Assembly: GCA_964611125.1 (NCBI GenBank)
Contig: CAZSZO010000016.1
Span: 1-64,000, forward strand
Length of the DNA stretch: 64,000 nucleotides
Source: JAEUIX01 sp964611125
GTDB taxonomy: Bacteria > Planctomycetota > Phycisphaerae > Phycisphaerales > UBA1924
Direction of reading: 5' to 3'
Shown here: one piece after another, positions 42,982 to 52,164 of the stretch
Position numbering within the stretch: position 1 is the first letter of the stretch
Layout: each line of letters starts with the position of its first letter
Notes under the pieces: model-generated
Told to the model about the DNA's origin: nothing
The model's database searches: none
Seen by the model: only the letters and a program-made list of their open reading frames with translations
Translations under genes and position numbers: made by a program

Positions 42982-44298
42982 ATGCTCTTGAGTATGCCAC
43001 TCCTCCGCCTTGCCGCGTTCGCCGCACTCTCGATTCTCGCCGGGTGTTCCGCGGCCCGTCTCGATGCCGGCCTGCCCGGCGCCAGTCTGCAGCTCCAGCC
43101 CGCCCCCGCCCAGACACCCGGGACGCCCAGGACGCCCGGGGCCACAGCGCCCACTTCCCCGCCGGCTTCACCCCCCGCCGACACCCGCGCCGCGATCGCC
43201 AAGGGCGTCGAGCTCCTCCTCGCCATGCAGGAGTCGCTCGGCGCCCCCACCCCCACCCCCAACCCCGCCCCCGCCCCCGACCCTGAGGGCTTCGCGGCCT
43301 CCGAATGGCCCTACGAAGGCGTCTATAAGGTCGGCGGCAAGATCCCCATCGGCTACCGCGTCGGCTGCACCGCGATCTGCGCCGTCACGCTGCTCAAGGC
43401 GCCCGGCTACGACGGCGACAAGCCCCGTCAGGAGGCTGTGGCCCGCGCGCTGAAGTTCGTCGCCGCCGCCCGCAACCACCCGCTGATGAGCGAGCAGAAC
43501 TACTCCGGCGGCTACGACGTCCGCTGCTGGGGCTACATCTACGCCGTGCGCTTCCTGTGCGCCCTCAAGACCGCCTCGGCCATCCCCGAGGGCCAGGCCG
43601 CGGAGGCCGATCTCGCGTGCCGCTGGTACCTCAGCGCCCTCCACGCCCTCGAGATGCCCCGCACCGGCGGCTGGAACTACGCCCGCCCCGAAGGTCGCCA
43701 GACCCCCGGCGCCCCGTCCCCCTTCATGACCGCGCCCGCCCTGCGGGCCCTCTTCGAGGCCGCCGCGGCGGGCTACCCCGTCGACGGCGCCGTCGTCGCA
43801 CGCGGGCTCGAAAGCCTCGAGAAGGCCCGGGCCGCCTCCGGCGCCTTCGCGTACGCCGGCGTCGCTGACAAGCGGGCCGATCTCGTGCCCGGGGCCACCG
43901 GCCGCATGCTCGCCAGCGAATCGACATTGCTCCTCGCCGGGCGCTCCAGCGTCGCCAATGTGCGCGCGGCCCTTGACGCCTTCATCGTGCACTGGAAGTG
44001 GCTCGAAGCCCGCCGCCAGCAGCAGGGCACGCACATCCCGCCCTACCAGATCGCGCCGTACTACGTCATGTACGCCCACGCCGCGGCGGGCGAGGCCATC
44101 GAGCTCCTCCCCAAGCCCGAGCGCGCCGAGTACCGCCGCCGCTTCAATGAGCTCCTCTTCTCCATCCGCGACGAAGGCGGAACCTGGAACGACCGGGTCT
44201 TCAAGCGCTCCGCCAACTACGGCACCGCCTGCGCCCTCACCGCCATGATGGCCCCCGATCAGCCCGCCCCCGCCGGGTGGCCCACCCCCGCCAGGTAG
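42982..44298 (+). CDS. Lipoprotein with terpene-cyclase-like alpha/alpha repeats
   Basis: 438 residues from ATG 42982 (an in-frame ATG at 42994 is possible). The leader has a lipobox LSILAGC (Cys about residue 22). A Pro/Thr-rich spacer follows, then helical repeats of prenyltransferase/squalene-hopene-cyclase type: AAIAKGVELLLAMQ, GYRVGCTAICAVTLLKAPGYDG, WGYIYAVRFLCALKTAS, GGWNYARPEGRQTPGAPSPFMTAPALRALFEAA, and RSANYGTACALTAMM. QW-like catalytic DXDD is absent, so it is probably a non-enzymatic or unrelated member. Planctomycetes have many such secreted proteins of unknown role. Confidence 0.8.
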   Translation: MLLSMPLLRLAAFAALSILAGCSAARLDAGLPGASLQLQPAPAQTPGTPRTPGATAPTSPPASPPADTRAAIAKGVELLLAMQESLGAPTPTPNPAPAPDPEGFAASEWPYEGVYKVGGKIPIGYRVGCTAICAVTLLKAPGYDGDKPRQEAVARALKFVAAARNHPLMSEQNYSGGYDVRCWGYIYAVRFLCALKTASAIPEGQAAEADLACRWYLSALHALEMPRTGGWNYARPEGRQTPGAPSPFMTAPALRALFEAAAAGYPVDGAVVARGLESLEKARAASGAFAYAGVADKRADLVPGATGRMLASESTLLLAGRSSVANVRAALDAFIVHWKWLEARRQQQGTHIPPYQIAPYYVMYAHAAAGEAIELLPKPERAEYRRRFNELLFSIRDEGGTWNDRVFKRSANYGTACALTAMMAPDQPAPAGWPTPAR

Positions 44299-44310
44299 CC
44301 CCGCCAGGCC

Positions 44311-45396
44311 CTACGCCTCCGCGTTCGCGCCCGGGAACAGGAACGCCTCGGCGAACCCGCCCGTCTCCCACACATAGCGCTCCAGCGCCACCCGGCGGGC
44401 GATCGCACCCTGCTCGCGCCGCCACGCCGCGTCCCGCACCATCCGGCTCACCGCCGAGATCATCGCCTCGTGCGTCCCGCACGCGAACCCGCCCCCCGCA
44501 TCCAGCTTCTCGGCCAGCACCGGCAGTTCCGACGCCACGATCGGCAGCTCGCACAGCATCCCCTGCACCATCGCCTGCGAGAAAGTCTCCTCGGGCCCGA
44601 AGGATGGGACCATCATCGCGTCCATCCGGCGCAGAAAGCCCGGCACCTCGCCGGGTTGCATCCACGGCTCAACCGTCACGCAGCCATCCTGCACCGCCGG
44701 CGGCTTTCCCTGGTAGCTCGCCAGATGCAGCCGCGCCTTCGCCCGCACGTCCGCCGGCAGCCCCGCAAACACCTTGATCGCCCGCTCCGCCCCCTTCCAC
44801 GCGTTGTCCAGCTTGCCGATCAGGCAGAACCGCACGAAGTCGTCCCGAGGCCGCTCAATTCTGGGCGTAAAGTCCCCGGCGTTGGCGATGCCGTAGCACA
44901 CCCTCACCCGCGCCCGCAGATCGGGCGGGAACTGCTCCGCCACATGCCGGCTCACCGCCGTCAGCACGCACCCCCACCGCCGCAGCGCAGGAATGACCCC
45001 CGGCCGCGGCGCCCGGTTCGCCTGCAGCACCAGCCGCCGCACCAGCCCGCGGGCCCGCAGAATGTCCACCATCGGCCCCACGCCCCGCGCCGGGTTCCCC
45101 AAAAACGTGCAGTCGTACGCCCGCGCGCGCTTCCCCGCCCCGGGCGTCAGCACCGCCGCCGCGAGCCCGTTCAGGATCGGCTTCCGCAGCCCAGGCGTGT
45201 ACACCACCCGCGGCATCGCCCCGCCCCAATGCTCCTCGAAGCGCTCCCGCCAGGTGCGCTCCGCCGCGACCGTCACCTCAACGCCCAACTCCACCAGTTG
45301 CCGCACCAGCAGCAGATCAAACACCTGCACCCCACGCAACGGCTTCCGCCGCCGATCCGCCAGAAACGTCGGCGCCAGGTAGAGAAGCGACGGCAT
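44311..45396 (-). CDS. GT4-type glycosyltransferase
   Basis: 361 residues from ATG 45396; an ATG 10 codons further up lies within a repeat element and is less likely. GT-B features: PSLLYLAPTFLADRRRKPLRGVQVFDLL at the start, FCLIGKLDNAWKGAERAIKVFAG in the donor half, and PSFGPEETFSQAMVQGMLCELPIVAS, the donor-binding EX7E-type loop. It lies downstream of a MITE-like element (45411-45589) and the GT11-like gene. Probably part of surface glycan or exopolysaccharide assembly. Confidence 0.88.
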   Translation of the reverse strand: MPSLLYLAPTFLADRRRKPLRGVQVFDLLLVRQLVELGVEVTVAAERTWRERFEEHWGGAMPRVVYTPGLRKPILNGLAAAVLTPGAGKRARAYDCTFLGNPARGVGPMVDILRARGLVRRLVLQANRAPRPGVIPALRRWGCVLTAVSRHVAEQFPPDLRARVRVCYGIANAGDFTPRIERPRDDFVRFCLIGKLDNAWKGAERAIKVFAGLPADVRAKARLHLASYQGKPPAVQDGCVTVEPWMQPGEVPGFLRRMDAMMVPSFGPEETFSQAMVQGMLCELPIVASELPVLAEKLDAGGGFACGTHEAMISAVSRMVRDAAWRREQGAIARRVALERYVWETGGFAEAFLFPGANAEA

Positions 45397-45410
45397 CCCC
45401 GAGCGTACAC

Positions 45411-45589
45411 AGCACACAGCACACATGCAGCCCGACCGTCAGGGAGGGCGTTCGGAGGAGTCCCACGGCACAGGGCGCGGTCGGGAAAAGCTCAATGTTC
45501 AAACTTTGAACTTCTCCGGCCGCGCGGCGTGCAGCGACGTTCTCCGGAACGCCCTCCCTGACGGTCGGGCTGTATGTCTGCTGTGTGCT
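45411..45589. mobile_element. MITE-like element with 43-bp terminal inverted repeats
   Basis: The left arm is 45411-45453 and the right arm is 45547-45589. They are inverted copies with 41 of 43 bases identical. The 93-base interior contains TTCAAA-C-TTTGAA and no ORF. No target-site duplication is clear at the ends. A 31-bp copy of the arm occurs alone at 4770-4800, so the sequence is dispersed. It sits between two glycosyltransferase genes and would fold into a very long hairpin if transcribed. Confidence 0.75.
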
Positions 45590-45612
45590 CTCGCCCCCCG
45601 CTCCGCCAACCC

Positions 45613-46638
45613 TTACTTCGCCGGCCGCAGCGCCCCCGCCGACAGGTCGATCTCCGGCTCGAACCGCCCACCCTCTCCCCCGCCCCCCACCCGCTCGGCC
45701 TGTTCCAGGGCCATCGCGGCGGTCTCCAGGGTCCGGGCCACCGGATACCCCGAGTACACCCAGTCCAGGCCATCCTCGCTCGGCGGCGGGCCGAACTGCC
45801 ACGCCACGCCGCCGGCCCTGAACATCGCCCACGCCGTGAACGTGCTCATCGGCCCCACCACCATCTTCAGCCGGCTCATGCGCGCCAGGTCCTGAATGGG
45901 GCTCCCGCCGCTGATCACCACATCGAGCCCCGGAAACTCCTCGGCCCGGCGGGCCTCATCGGCAAAGATCACAAACCCCACCGGCCGAGCCACCCCGCCC
46001 GGCCCCCCCGATCCGGCCAGCCGCTCCGCCGCGGCCCGCATCTGCGCGTTGTACGTCGCCAGCGAGTGCAGGTGCTTGCCCCCGAGGAACTCGCCGTAAT
46101 CGCGCCCCCGAATGTGCGCGCCGATCCACCGCCGCGCCGGGTCAAGGCCCGCGATGAACCGCTCGGCGTCCGCTTCCACATCGGGCTGGGGCGTGGTCGC
46201 CCGCAGGATCTCCTCGCGGTGCTTCCGCACGCCCACGGGGTTGAAGAACCGCCACGCCAGCATGAACAGCCGCCGCTTCCGCCTCACGCCCGCATCCGGA
46301 AATCCCGGCTGCGTCGGCGGCAGCGCCACCGCCGAGCACCCCGACGGCTTGCGCACCACCCCCGGCAGCAGGTGCAGCTTCGCGGGCGCCCGCAACCACG
46401 CCGCCAGACGGGCCTGCCGGCGCTCGCGAAGCTCCCGCGGCCAGTCGACGGGCGAGGGGTCGTTGGGCGAGATCAGCTTCTGCCCCGCCAAAGCCGGGAA
46501 AAGCTCGGCGTAGCGATAGAACGTCGGGCAGTAGAGCTTCGCCCCTTCCTCCAGGCACCACGCGTACGCCGCCGCAAAGAACATCAGCCGGTTGCCCAGC
46601 TGGCCCTTGTGCCGATCGATGATCCAGAGCTCGCGCAT
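45613..46638 (-). CDS. GT11-like (alpha-1,2-fucosyltransferase-type) glycosyltransferase
   Basis: 341 residues. The N-terminus RHKGQLGNRLMFFAAAYAWCLEEGAKL corresponds to the GT11 GxGGLGNQMFQ donor motif. A central RRWIGAHIRGRDYGEFLGGKHLHS corresponds to the HxRRGDY acceptor/donor region. Later SGGSPIQDLARMSRLKMVVGPMSTFTAWAMF resembles the third GT11 motif. Family assignment is by motif only. The gene begins 21 bases after the end of atpG on the same strand, and so may be carried on its transcript. Confidence 0.72.
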   Translation of the reverse strand: MRELWIIDRHKGQLGNRLMFFAAAYAWCLEEGAKLYCPTFYRYAELFPALAGQKLISPNDPSPVDWPRELRERRQARLAAWLRAPAKLHLLPGVVRKPSGCSAVALPPTQPGFPDAGVRRKRRLFMLAWRFFNPVGVRKHREEILRATTPQPDVEADAERFIAGLDPARRWIGAHIRGRDYGEFLGGKHLHSLATYNAQMRAAAERLAGSGGPGGVARPVGFVIFADEARRAEEFPGLDVVISGGSPIQDLARMSRLKMVVGPMSTFTAWAMFRAGGVAWQFGPPPSEDGLDWVYSGYPVARTLETAAMALEQAERVGGGGEGGRFEPEIDLSAGALRPAK

Positions 46639-46659
46639 CGGATCACCCGCCGCCCGCGC

Positions 46660-47571
46660 TCAACCCAGCGCCGCCGCGCCCGCGATGATCTCCGACAGCT
46701 CGGTGGTGATCTGCGCCTGGCGAGCCCGGTTGAAGTCGCGCGTCAGCAGCTTCCGCATCTTGCCCGCGTTGTCGGTCGCGGCCTTCATCGCCACCATGCG
46801 GGCCACGTGCTCGCTCACCACCGCGTCGTTGAAGCACTGGAAGAGCACCGCCTTCACCGTCGCAGGCAGCAGGTCCCCCAGCAGCTCCTCGGCCCGCGGG
46901 CTGAACTCATAGAGCATGCTCGCCGTCGGCTTGGGCTCAGCCGGGGCGCCGCCCTTGGCCCCCGACACCTTCAGCTCCGCCGGCTTGAGGGGCAGCAGCT
47001 GCAGGATCTCCGGCGCCTGACGGCCCGCCGAGATGAACCGCATGTACACCACCCGCACCGAGCTGATCTCTCCGGCCACGTAGCGGTCGATGTACCCCTG
47101 CGCGATCTTCTCCACGCGCTCGTACGTCGGCTTGTCGCCCGTGGCGTGCTGCTCGGCCACCTTGACCCCGGCGTAGCGGAAGAAGCTGCCGCCCTTCTTG
47201 CCCACGACCTCCACCGCGCCGCTCTTGGCCGCCGCGTGGTTGCGGAACCAGGTCATCGCCGTCCGCAGGATTGAACCGTTGTACGGCCCGCACAGCCCCC
47301 GGTCGCTCGTCATGACCAGCGTCAGCTCCGTCGCCCCGGGCTTCAGCTTCGCCGGGCCGGCGATCAGCGGGTGCGTCAGCTCGCCCCCCGCCACCGTCGA
47401 CGCGAGCTCCGTCACCAGGCCGAACAGCCCCTCGGTATAGGGCTTGGTCGCCGTCGCCGCGGCCTGCGCGCGGGCGAACTTGCTGGTGGCGATCATCTGC
47501 ATCGTCTTGGTGATGCGGCGGATGTTGCCCACCGCCTTGATCCGCTTCTTGATCTCGCGTGTCTTCGCCAT
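46660..47571 (-). CDS. atpG: ATP synthase F1 gamma subunit
   Basis: 303 residues. The rotor-shaft N-terminal helix AKTREIKKRIKAVGNIRRITKTMQMIATSKFARAQ and the C-terminal helix FNDAVVSEHVARMVAMKAATDNAGKMRKLLTRDFNRARQAQITTELSEIIAGAAAL are both intact, as is MTSDRGLCGPYNGSI. It is the central stalk that couples the Fo ring to the catalytic subunits. Here it is not followed by atpD and atpC nor preceded by atpA: upstream is a divergent ubiA gene, downstream a glycosyltransferase. The rest of the operon must lie elsewhere. Confidence 0.95.
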   Translation of the reverse strand: MAKTREIKKRIKAVGNIRRITKTMQMIATSKFARAQAAATATKPYTEGLFGLVTELASTVAGGELTHPLIAGPAKLKPGATELTLVMTSDRGLCGPYNGSILRTAMTWFRNHAAAKSGAVEVVGKKGGSFFRYAGVKVAEQHATGDKPTYERVEKIAQGYIDRYVAGEISSVRVVYMRFISAGRQAPEILQLLPLKPAELKVSGAKGGAPAEPKPTASMLYEFSPRAEELLGDLLPATVKAVLFQCFNDAVVSEHVARMVAMKAATDNAGKMRKLLTRDFNRARQAQITTELSEIIAGAAALG

Positions 47572-47738
47572 AAGGAGCGAAGGGTAGACGCCGGCGACCG
47601 CCCCGGCGCGTCCGCCTCCAGCCAGCCGCCGCCCGCCGCCCCCCCAGCTCACCCGCGATCAGGATCGTTCGGAATCAGTTCGCACTGCCCGATGACGACC
47701 CCGGTCGCGCACGCCCCGGCGCCGACTACCCTCAGCCA

Positions 47739-48704
47739 ATGCTCGCCGCGACCGCACAGTCTCCTCCCGGGCCCCTCCCGCCCCCTCCCGCCCCCCCAGC
47801 CCCCGCGTCATCGCTCCTCGCCCAGCTTCGCCTGGCCGCGGGCGATATCAAGCTCGCGCACTCCGTCTTCGCCCTCCCCTTCGCCCTCCTCGCGGCGGTC
47901 CTCGCCCGCGACCCCGCGACGGCCTGGAGCGTCTTCGCCCTGCAAGGCCTGCTGGTCGTCGTCTGCATGGTCTTCGCCCGCTCGTGGGCGATGCTGGTCA
48001 ACCGCCTGGCCGATGCCCGCTTCGACGCGCGCAACCCCCGCACCTCCCGCCGGGCCGTCGCCTCCGGCGCCCTCCCCGCCCGCGCCGGCTGGCTGATCGC
48101 GCTGGCCTGCGCCGCCCTCTTCGTGCTCGCCGCGGCAGGCTTCTGGCTGCTCATGGCCAACCCCTGGCCGCTCCTGCTGGCCCTGCCCGTGCTCGGGTGG
48201 CTCGCGCTCTACTCCTACGCCAAGCGGTTCACCGCGCTCTGTCACGTGCTGCTGGGCACGGCCCTGGCCATCTCCCCTCTGGCCGCGGCCCTGGCGATCC
48301 GCCCCGCCGCGCTGGCCGAGGTTCCGGCCCTCTGGTGGCTCAGCGGCATGGTGGTGCTCTGGGTGGCGGGGTTCGATGTCATCTACGCCCTTCAGGATGT
48401 CGATTTCGATCGCACCACCGGCCTGTTCAGCATCCCCTCGCGCCTGGGCGTCGAGGCGGCCCTCTGGCTCAGCCGATCCGCCCACCTGCTCGCCGCGTCG
48501 TGCCTCTGGCTCGCGTGGCGGGCCGAGCCGCGCTTCGGCCTTGTCTTCGCCGCCGCAGCCCTGCTCGCCTCGCTGCTGCTGGTCTACGAGCACATTCACC
48601 TCGCCCGGCGCGGCCGGGCGGGGCTCGAGATGGCCTTCTTCACCATCAACGGCGTCGTGTCCTGCGTCATCGGCGTGCTCGGCATCGTCGACTCGTTGCT
48701 CTGA
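47739..48704 (+). CDS. UbiA-family prenyltransferase (MqnP/UbiA-like)
   Basis: 321 residues, eight to nine TM segments. The first Asp-rich motif is NRLADARFDARNPRTSRRAV (about 87-106) and the second is DVIYALQDVDFDRTTGLFSIP (about 212-232). Both are the prenyl diphosphate/Mg sites of the family. The NPRTSRR context and DVIYALQD match the branch called 4-hydroxybenzoate polyprenyltransferase, which in bacteria lacking ubiquinone is MqnP of the futalosine menaquinone pathway. Which one applies cannot be settled from this gene alone. Confidence 0.9.
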   Translation: MLAATAQSPPGPLPPPPAPPAPASSLLAQLRLAAGDIKLAHSVFALPFALLAAVLARDPATAWSVFALQGLLVVVCMVFARSWAMLVNRLADARFDARNPRTSRRAVASGALPARAGWLIALACAALFVLAAAGFWLLMANPWPLLLALPVLGWLALYSYAKRFTALCHVLLGTALAISPLAAALAIRPAALAEVPALWWLSGMVVLWVAGFDVIYALQDVDFDRTTGLFSIPSRLGVEAALWLSRSAHLLAASCLWLAWRAEPRFGLVFAAAALLASLLLVYEHIHLARRGRAGLEMAFFTINGVVSCVIGVLGIVDSLL

Positions 48705-48734
48705 GCCGGGCGGACCCAGGCGGGCCAGAAACGC

Positions 48735-48760
48735 AACCGCCCGGTCTTCACCGGGCGGTT
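48735..48760. terminator. Perfect 11-bp hairpin, bidirectional terminator candidate
   Basis: AACCGCCCGGT (48735-48745) pairs fully with ACCGGGCGGTT (48750-48760), with a 4-base CTTC loop. It lies 31 bases after the ubiA stop and about 100 bases after the end of the large convergent minus-strand gene. On the minus strand a moderately T-rich GCGTTTCTGG follows. Confidence 0.65.
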
Positions 48761-48860
48761 ACGAGGTTTGCGGTCCGCACAAGGTGCCCTCTCGTGCGGG
48801 CCGCGAGCAAGAATCAGGAGGCCGCGCGTCGCGGCGCGGCTTCTGAGTATCACAACCGCA

Positions 48861-51821
48861 TCACGGCGCGCACCCGCTGAAGTAGTCAACGATGTAGTCC
48901 GCGAGATCATCGGGATCGATCCGCAGGTCGTTGTTCCAGTCGCAGCGCATGTCCACCGGCTGCCCGAAGTACGCCTCGATGAACGACGACAGGTCGTCGG
49001 GGTCCAGCCCGCCGCTGGTGTCCCAGTCGGCCGGGCAGACGTCGATGGCGAACGGCTCAGCCCCGCGCAGGCCGTCATCGGCGCCGAAGACCAGGTGGTT
49101 GCGGGCCCACGCCCCCAGCACCGGGTTCGATGACAGCCGGCCCCCGCGCACATCCGACACCAGCGTCGTGCCGTCCTCGGTTCCGTTGGTCCGCCAGATC
49201 TCCGCCCCGTGCTCGCCGTTGTCGGCGGTGAAGTACACCCAGTTCCCCACCCGCCGCAGCAGCGTGTTGGTCTGCGCGCTGGCGCCGATCGATGAGGGGC
49301 CCCGGGCCTGAATCTCCCGCACCAGCCGCGTGCCCTCGGGCGTGCCGTCGCTGGCCCACAGCTCGCGCCCGCCCGATCGCGTCACCGCCGTGAAGAACAG
49401 CGTCCGTCCCACCGACGCCGTGAACGTCCGGTCGATCGGGCCGATCACGCCTTGAGCCGCGCTCAACAGCGCGCCGCTGAAGCCGCCGCCGATGGCCGCC
49501 AGCAGCGTTGACGATGTCGGCTCCGCCGGCTGGAAAAAGATCCGCCCGTCGGCCACGCCCACGATCCGCATCCGCTGCCCCAGCAGCGAGACGGGCGTGA
49601 ACGGCGACGGCTGCGACAGGTCCCGAGTCATGATCACCGGCGTCCCGCCGAAGGTCACGTACAACGTCCGCCCCGTCCGCGCCAGCCCCGTGATCTCCGT
49701 CGCCCCGACCACCGAGCTCAGGTTCAGCACCCGCGGCGCCGCGCCCGTCAGCAGGTCCACGGCGTAGATCCCCCTGACGCCCTCGGGGTCCGCCCCCGCG
49801 ACATACACCGTTCGCCCTTCGACCGGGAACTGATTATCCAGACCGATCGCCTGCACCGTCACATGCTGCGCCAGCACCCGGGCGCCTCCCCCCGTCGGCG
49901 GCCCCGCCGGCCCGCCGTCGGCCACGCACAGGCGGTCGACGCCGCTGATCGTCGCCAGGAAGGCCAGTTGCCCCGCCGCGGGCGTCATCATCCGGGGCTG
50001 CGATCCCGCCTGCCCCGGGTTCAGATCACGGACCAGGAAGGTCCCCCGCGCCGTGCCGTCGGTGCGATGCAGCTCCGAGCCGAAGGCGAGCGTCGACCCC
50101 GAGAAGTACACCACTCCGCCGACCGCCCGCACCCGCCCCGGCCCGCCGTCGGCCCCGCCGAACAGCGGCAGCACGCTGTTGGCCGCGCCGCTGGTGACGC
50201 ACATCGCCCGACCCGGCCCCTCACCGGTCTGAGCCGTGAAGAACGCCAGATTCCCCGCCGCGACGAAGTCGGCCGGGGCCGAGCCTTGCGTCCGCTGCCC
50301 GCCGTTGATGTTCCGCAGCAGTTGCGTGCGCTCCGCCGTGCCGTCGCTGATGACCGGCTCGGCAGGTCCGCCCTGCTGGGTGCCGGCCCGCATCAACAGC
50401 CCCAGCGGGGTCGAGGTGAGCTGGCTCGGGTCCGACGACCGCACCGCGCCGCCCTCAACCCCGGGCAGCAGGTCGCGCAGCAGGGTTGTGGTCCCGGGCC
50501 TCCCCTCCGTGCGGTACAGCTCGCGCCCCTGCGGCCCCGCAGCCCCGAAGTAGACCGCGCCGTTGTGCGCCGCAAACGACCGCGGCAGCGAGCTTGCGTC
50601 CCCGGGCGCGAGATCCGCCAGCGCCAGTGTCCCGTCGACCGTGCCGTCGGTCACCCAGGGCTCCGTCCCGCCGGCCAGCGAGAAGCCTGAGAAATACACC
50701 AGTCCGTTCAGGCTCGCCAGGTTCGCTGGCGCGGTCGCCGGGCCGTACCCCGCCGCCTGGGCCAGCTGCACCGTTCCCGCCGCGGCGCCCGTCGTCCGCT
50801 GCAGCCCGCCGTCATGCACGAAGTACACCATCGTGCCGCGGTTGGGCGAACCCACGCTGAGCGTGGCGAACCACGGCGCCGGAGTCGTCGCCGTCGTCTC
50901 CGCCACCAGCGTCGGCCGCGCGCCCGCCTCGGTGCGGTACACCGCCCGCCGACCGTTTTCACCCCGGGCCGAGAAGATCACCGCCCCCTCGAGCTGGGTG
51001 AAGTTGGCCGGCTCCGATGACAGCGGGCCTGGCGCCAGGTTGGCGAGTTGGCTGGCCCCGCCCATATCGCCGTTGTAGATCCATGGCTCCAGGTCGGTGC
51101 TGCTCCGGCTCGCCGCGAAGTACACGTTCTGGCGGATCGCCGTCAGCGGGCCGAGCTGGCCCGCGCTGGTGAACTCCGCCACCCGCGTCAGCCCGAGCGT
51201 GCCCGTCAGATTGAACCGCCAGAGCTCCGGCCCCGTCGTGGAGCGAGAGATGAAGAACAGGCTGTCCCGCGCCCGCACCAGCGACTCAAGCACCGCCCCG
51301 GGCTGCGGCCCCTGGTTCGTGGTCCCGGTCAGCCGCACCGGTGTGTCGGCGAAGCCCGCCACCGGCGAGATTCGCCAGAGCTGCGTGCCCGTCGCGCCGT
51401 CGTCGGCCAGGAAGTACAGCGCCGGCGCTCCGCCCGTCACAGTTCCTTCCACCAGGTCGCGCGGGGAGCCCCCGACATGCCCCGGCCCGATCGACGCCGC
51501 CAGAGTCGTCCCGTCGCTCGTCCCATCGGTGCTCCACAGCTCCACGCCCTCCGACGGTGTGAATGCCGGGAAGTACACCCGGTTTGGCGCGCCAGTCTGC
51601 GACAGCACCGCCACCCGCACGAACGGGCCCGGCGCCGAGCCGCCCTCAACGGCCGGCGCCTGGCGAAGGTCGCTCAGCAATGAGGCGTCCACCAACTGGG
51701 CCTGCGCAGGCGCGAGCCCGCCTAGACACCCGACCCCCCCCAGAAGCCCCGCGGCCATGTGGAGGCTCCAGCGAAGACTCCCGGTGGAGACGTTGAACCG
51801 GCGACGATGCGTGGGCTGCAT
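48861..51821 (-). CDS. Large secreted DGT-repeat protein with EF-hand/dockerin-like tail
   Basis: 986 residues from the ATG at 51821, which follows AGGAG. Residues 1-42 are a long Arg-containing signal peptide ending APAQAQ. The body consists of about a dozen repeats of the ELWSTDGTSDGT type (others: GTEPWVTDGTVDGTLALAD, GSELHRTDGTARGTFLVRD, GRELWASDGTPEGTRLVRE, GAEIWRTNGTEDGTTLVSD), each with beta-strand flanks, fitting a large beta-propeller-like surface. About 925-985 carry two calcium-loop motifs, DPDDLSSFIEAYFGQP and DPDDLADYIVDYF, ending in SGCAP. It is probably a cell-surface adhesin-like or structural protein. Confidence 0.85.
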   Translation of the reverse strand: MQPTHRRRFNVSTGSLRWSLHMAAGLLGGVGCLGGLAPAQAQLVDASLLSDLRQAPAVEGGSAPGPFVRVAVLSQTGAPNRVYFPAFTPSEGVELWSTDGTSDGTTLAASIGPGHVGGSPRDLVEGTVTGGAPALYFLADDGATGTQLWRISPVAGFADTPVRLTGTTNQGPQPGAVLESLVRARDSLFFISRSTTGPELWRFNLTGTLGLTRVAEFTSAGQLGPLTAIRQNVYFAASRSSTDLEPWIYNGDMGGASQLANLAPGPLSSEPANFTQLEGAVIFSARGENGRRAVYRTEAGARPTLVAETTATTPAPWFATLSVGSPNRGTMVYFVHDGGLQRTTGAAAGTVQLAQAAGYGPATAPANLASLNGLVYFSGFSLAGGTEPWVTDGTVDGTLALADLAPGDASSLPRSFAAHNGAVYFGAAGPQGRELYRTEGRPGTTTLLRDLLPGVEGGAVRSSDPSQLTSTPLGLLMRAGTQQGGPAEPVISDGTAERTQLLRNINGGQRTQGSAPADFVAAGNLAFFTAQTGEGPGRAMCVTSGAANSVLPLFGGADGGPGRVRAVGGVVYFSGSTLAFGSELHRTDGTARGTFLVRDLNPGQAGSQPRMMTPAAGQLAFLATISGVDRLCVADGGPAGPPTGGGARVLAQHVTVQAIGLDNQFPVEGRTVYVAGADPEGVRGIYAVDLLTGAAPRVLNLSSVVGATEITGLARTGRTLYVTFGGTPVIMTRDLSQPSPFTPVSLLGQRMRIVGVADGRIFFQPAEPTSSTLLAAIGGGFSGALLSAAQGVIGPIDRTFTASVGRTLFFTAVTRSGGRELWASDGTPEGTRLVREIQARGPSSIGASAQTNTLLRRVGNWVYFTADNGEHGAEIWRTNGTEDGTTLVSDVRGGRLSSNPVLGAWARNHLVFGADDGLRGAEPFAIDVCPADWDTSGGLDPDDLSSFIEAYFGQPVDMRCDWNNDLRIDPDDLADYIVDYFSGCAP

Positions 51822-52164
51822 AACGACGCTCCTGAACTTGGTCCCTGCGCAGGCGCCACCGTGGCGATATCGCAGGGAAGGTGAACCATTCAGATAGCTG
51901 ACCCCAGCGAGTAATGACCGCACAGCGTGCATGCCGAGTGGCAGGTCAGTCGGTCCGAGAGTCCGACGCCTTTCCATACCGCGCCCGGCCCGGCCCTGTT
52001 GCGACGATCTGCCCAAGTTCGCCGCCTTGATCCGCCCTGCACACTCGGCGCAGCACACCGCCTGGTCCGTCACTCAAAGTCGAGTGAGAACGCAACCCCC
52101 AGCCACGTCATGACTTACTGCCCCCCCGGCGCCTCCGCCCCGCCCCCCCCGTTCATCCGCCTGT
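51822..52164. other. Gene-free stretch upstream of the DGT-repeat gene
   Basis: These 343 bases separate the 5' end of the DGT-repeat gene from the 3' end of the lipoprotein gene at 52165. They should contain the promoter of the former. I see the AGGAG ribosome-binding site at its left edge but no convincing -35/-10 pair, repeat or ORF. Confidence 0.5.
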
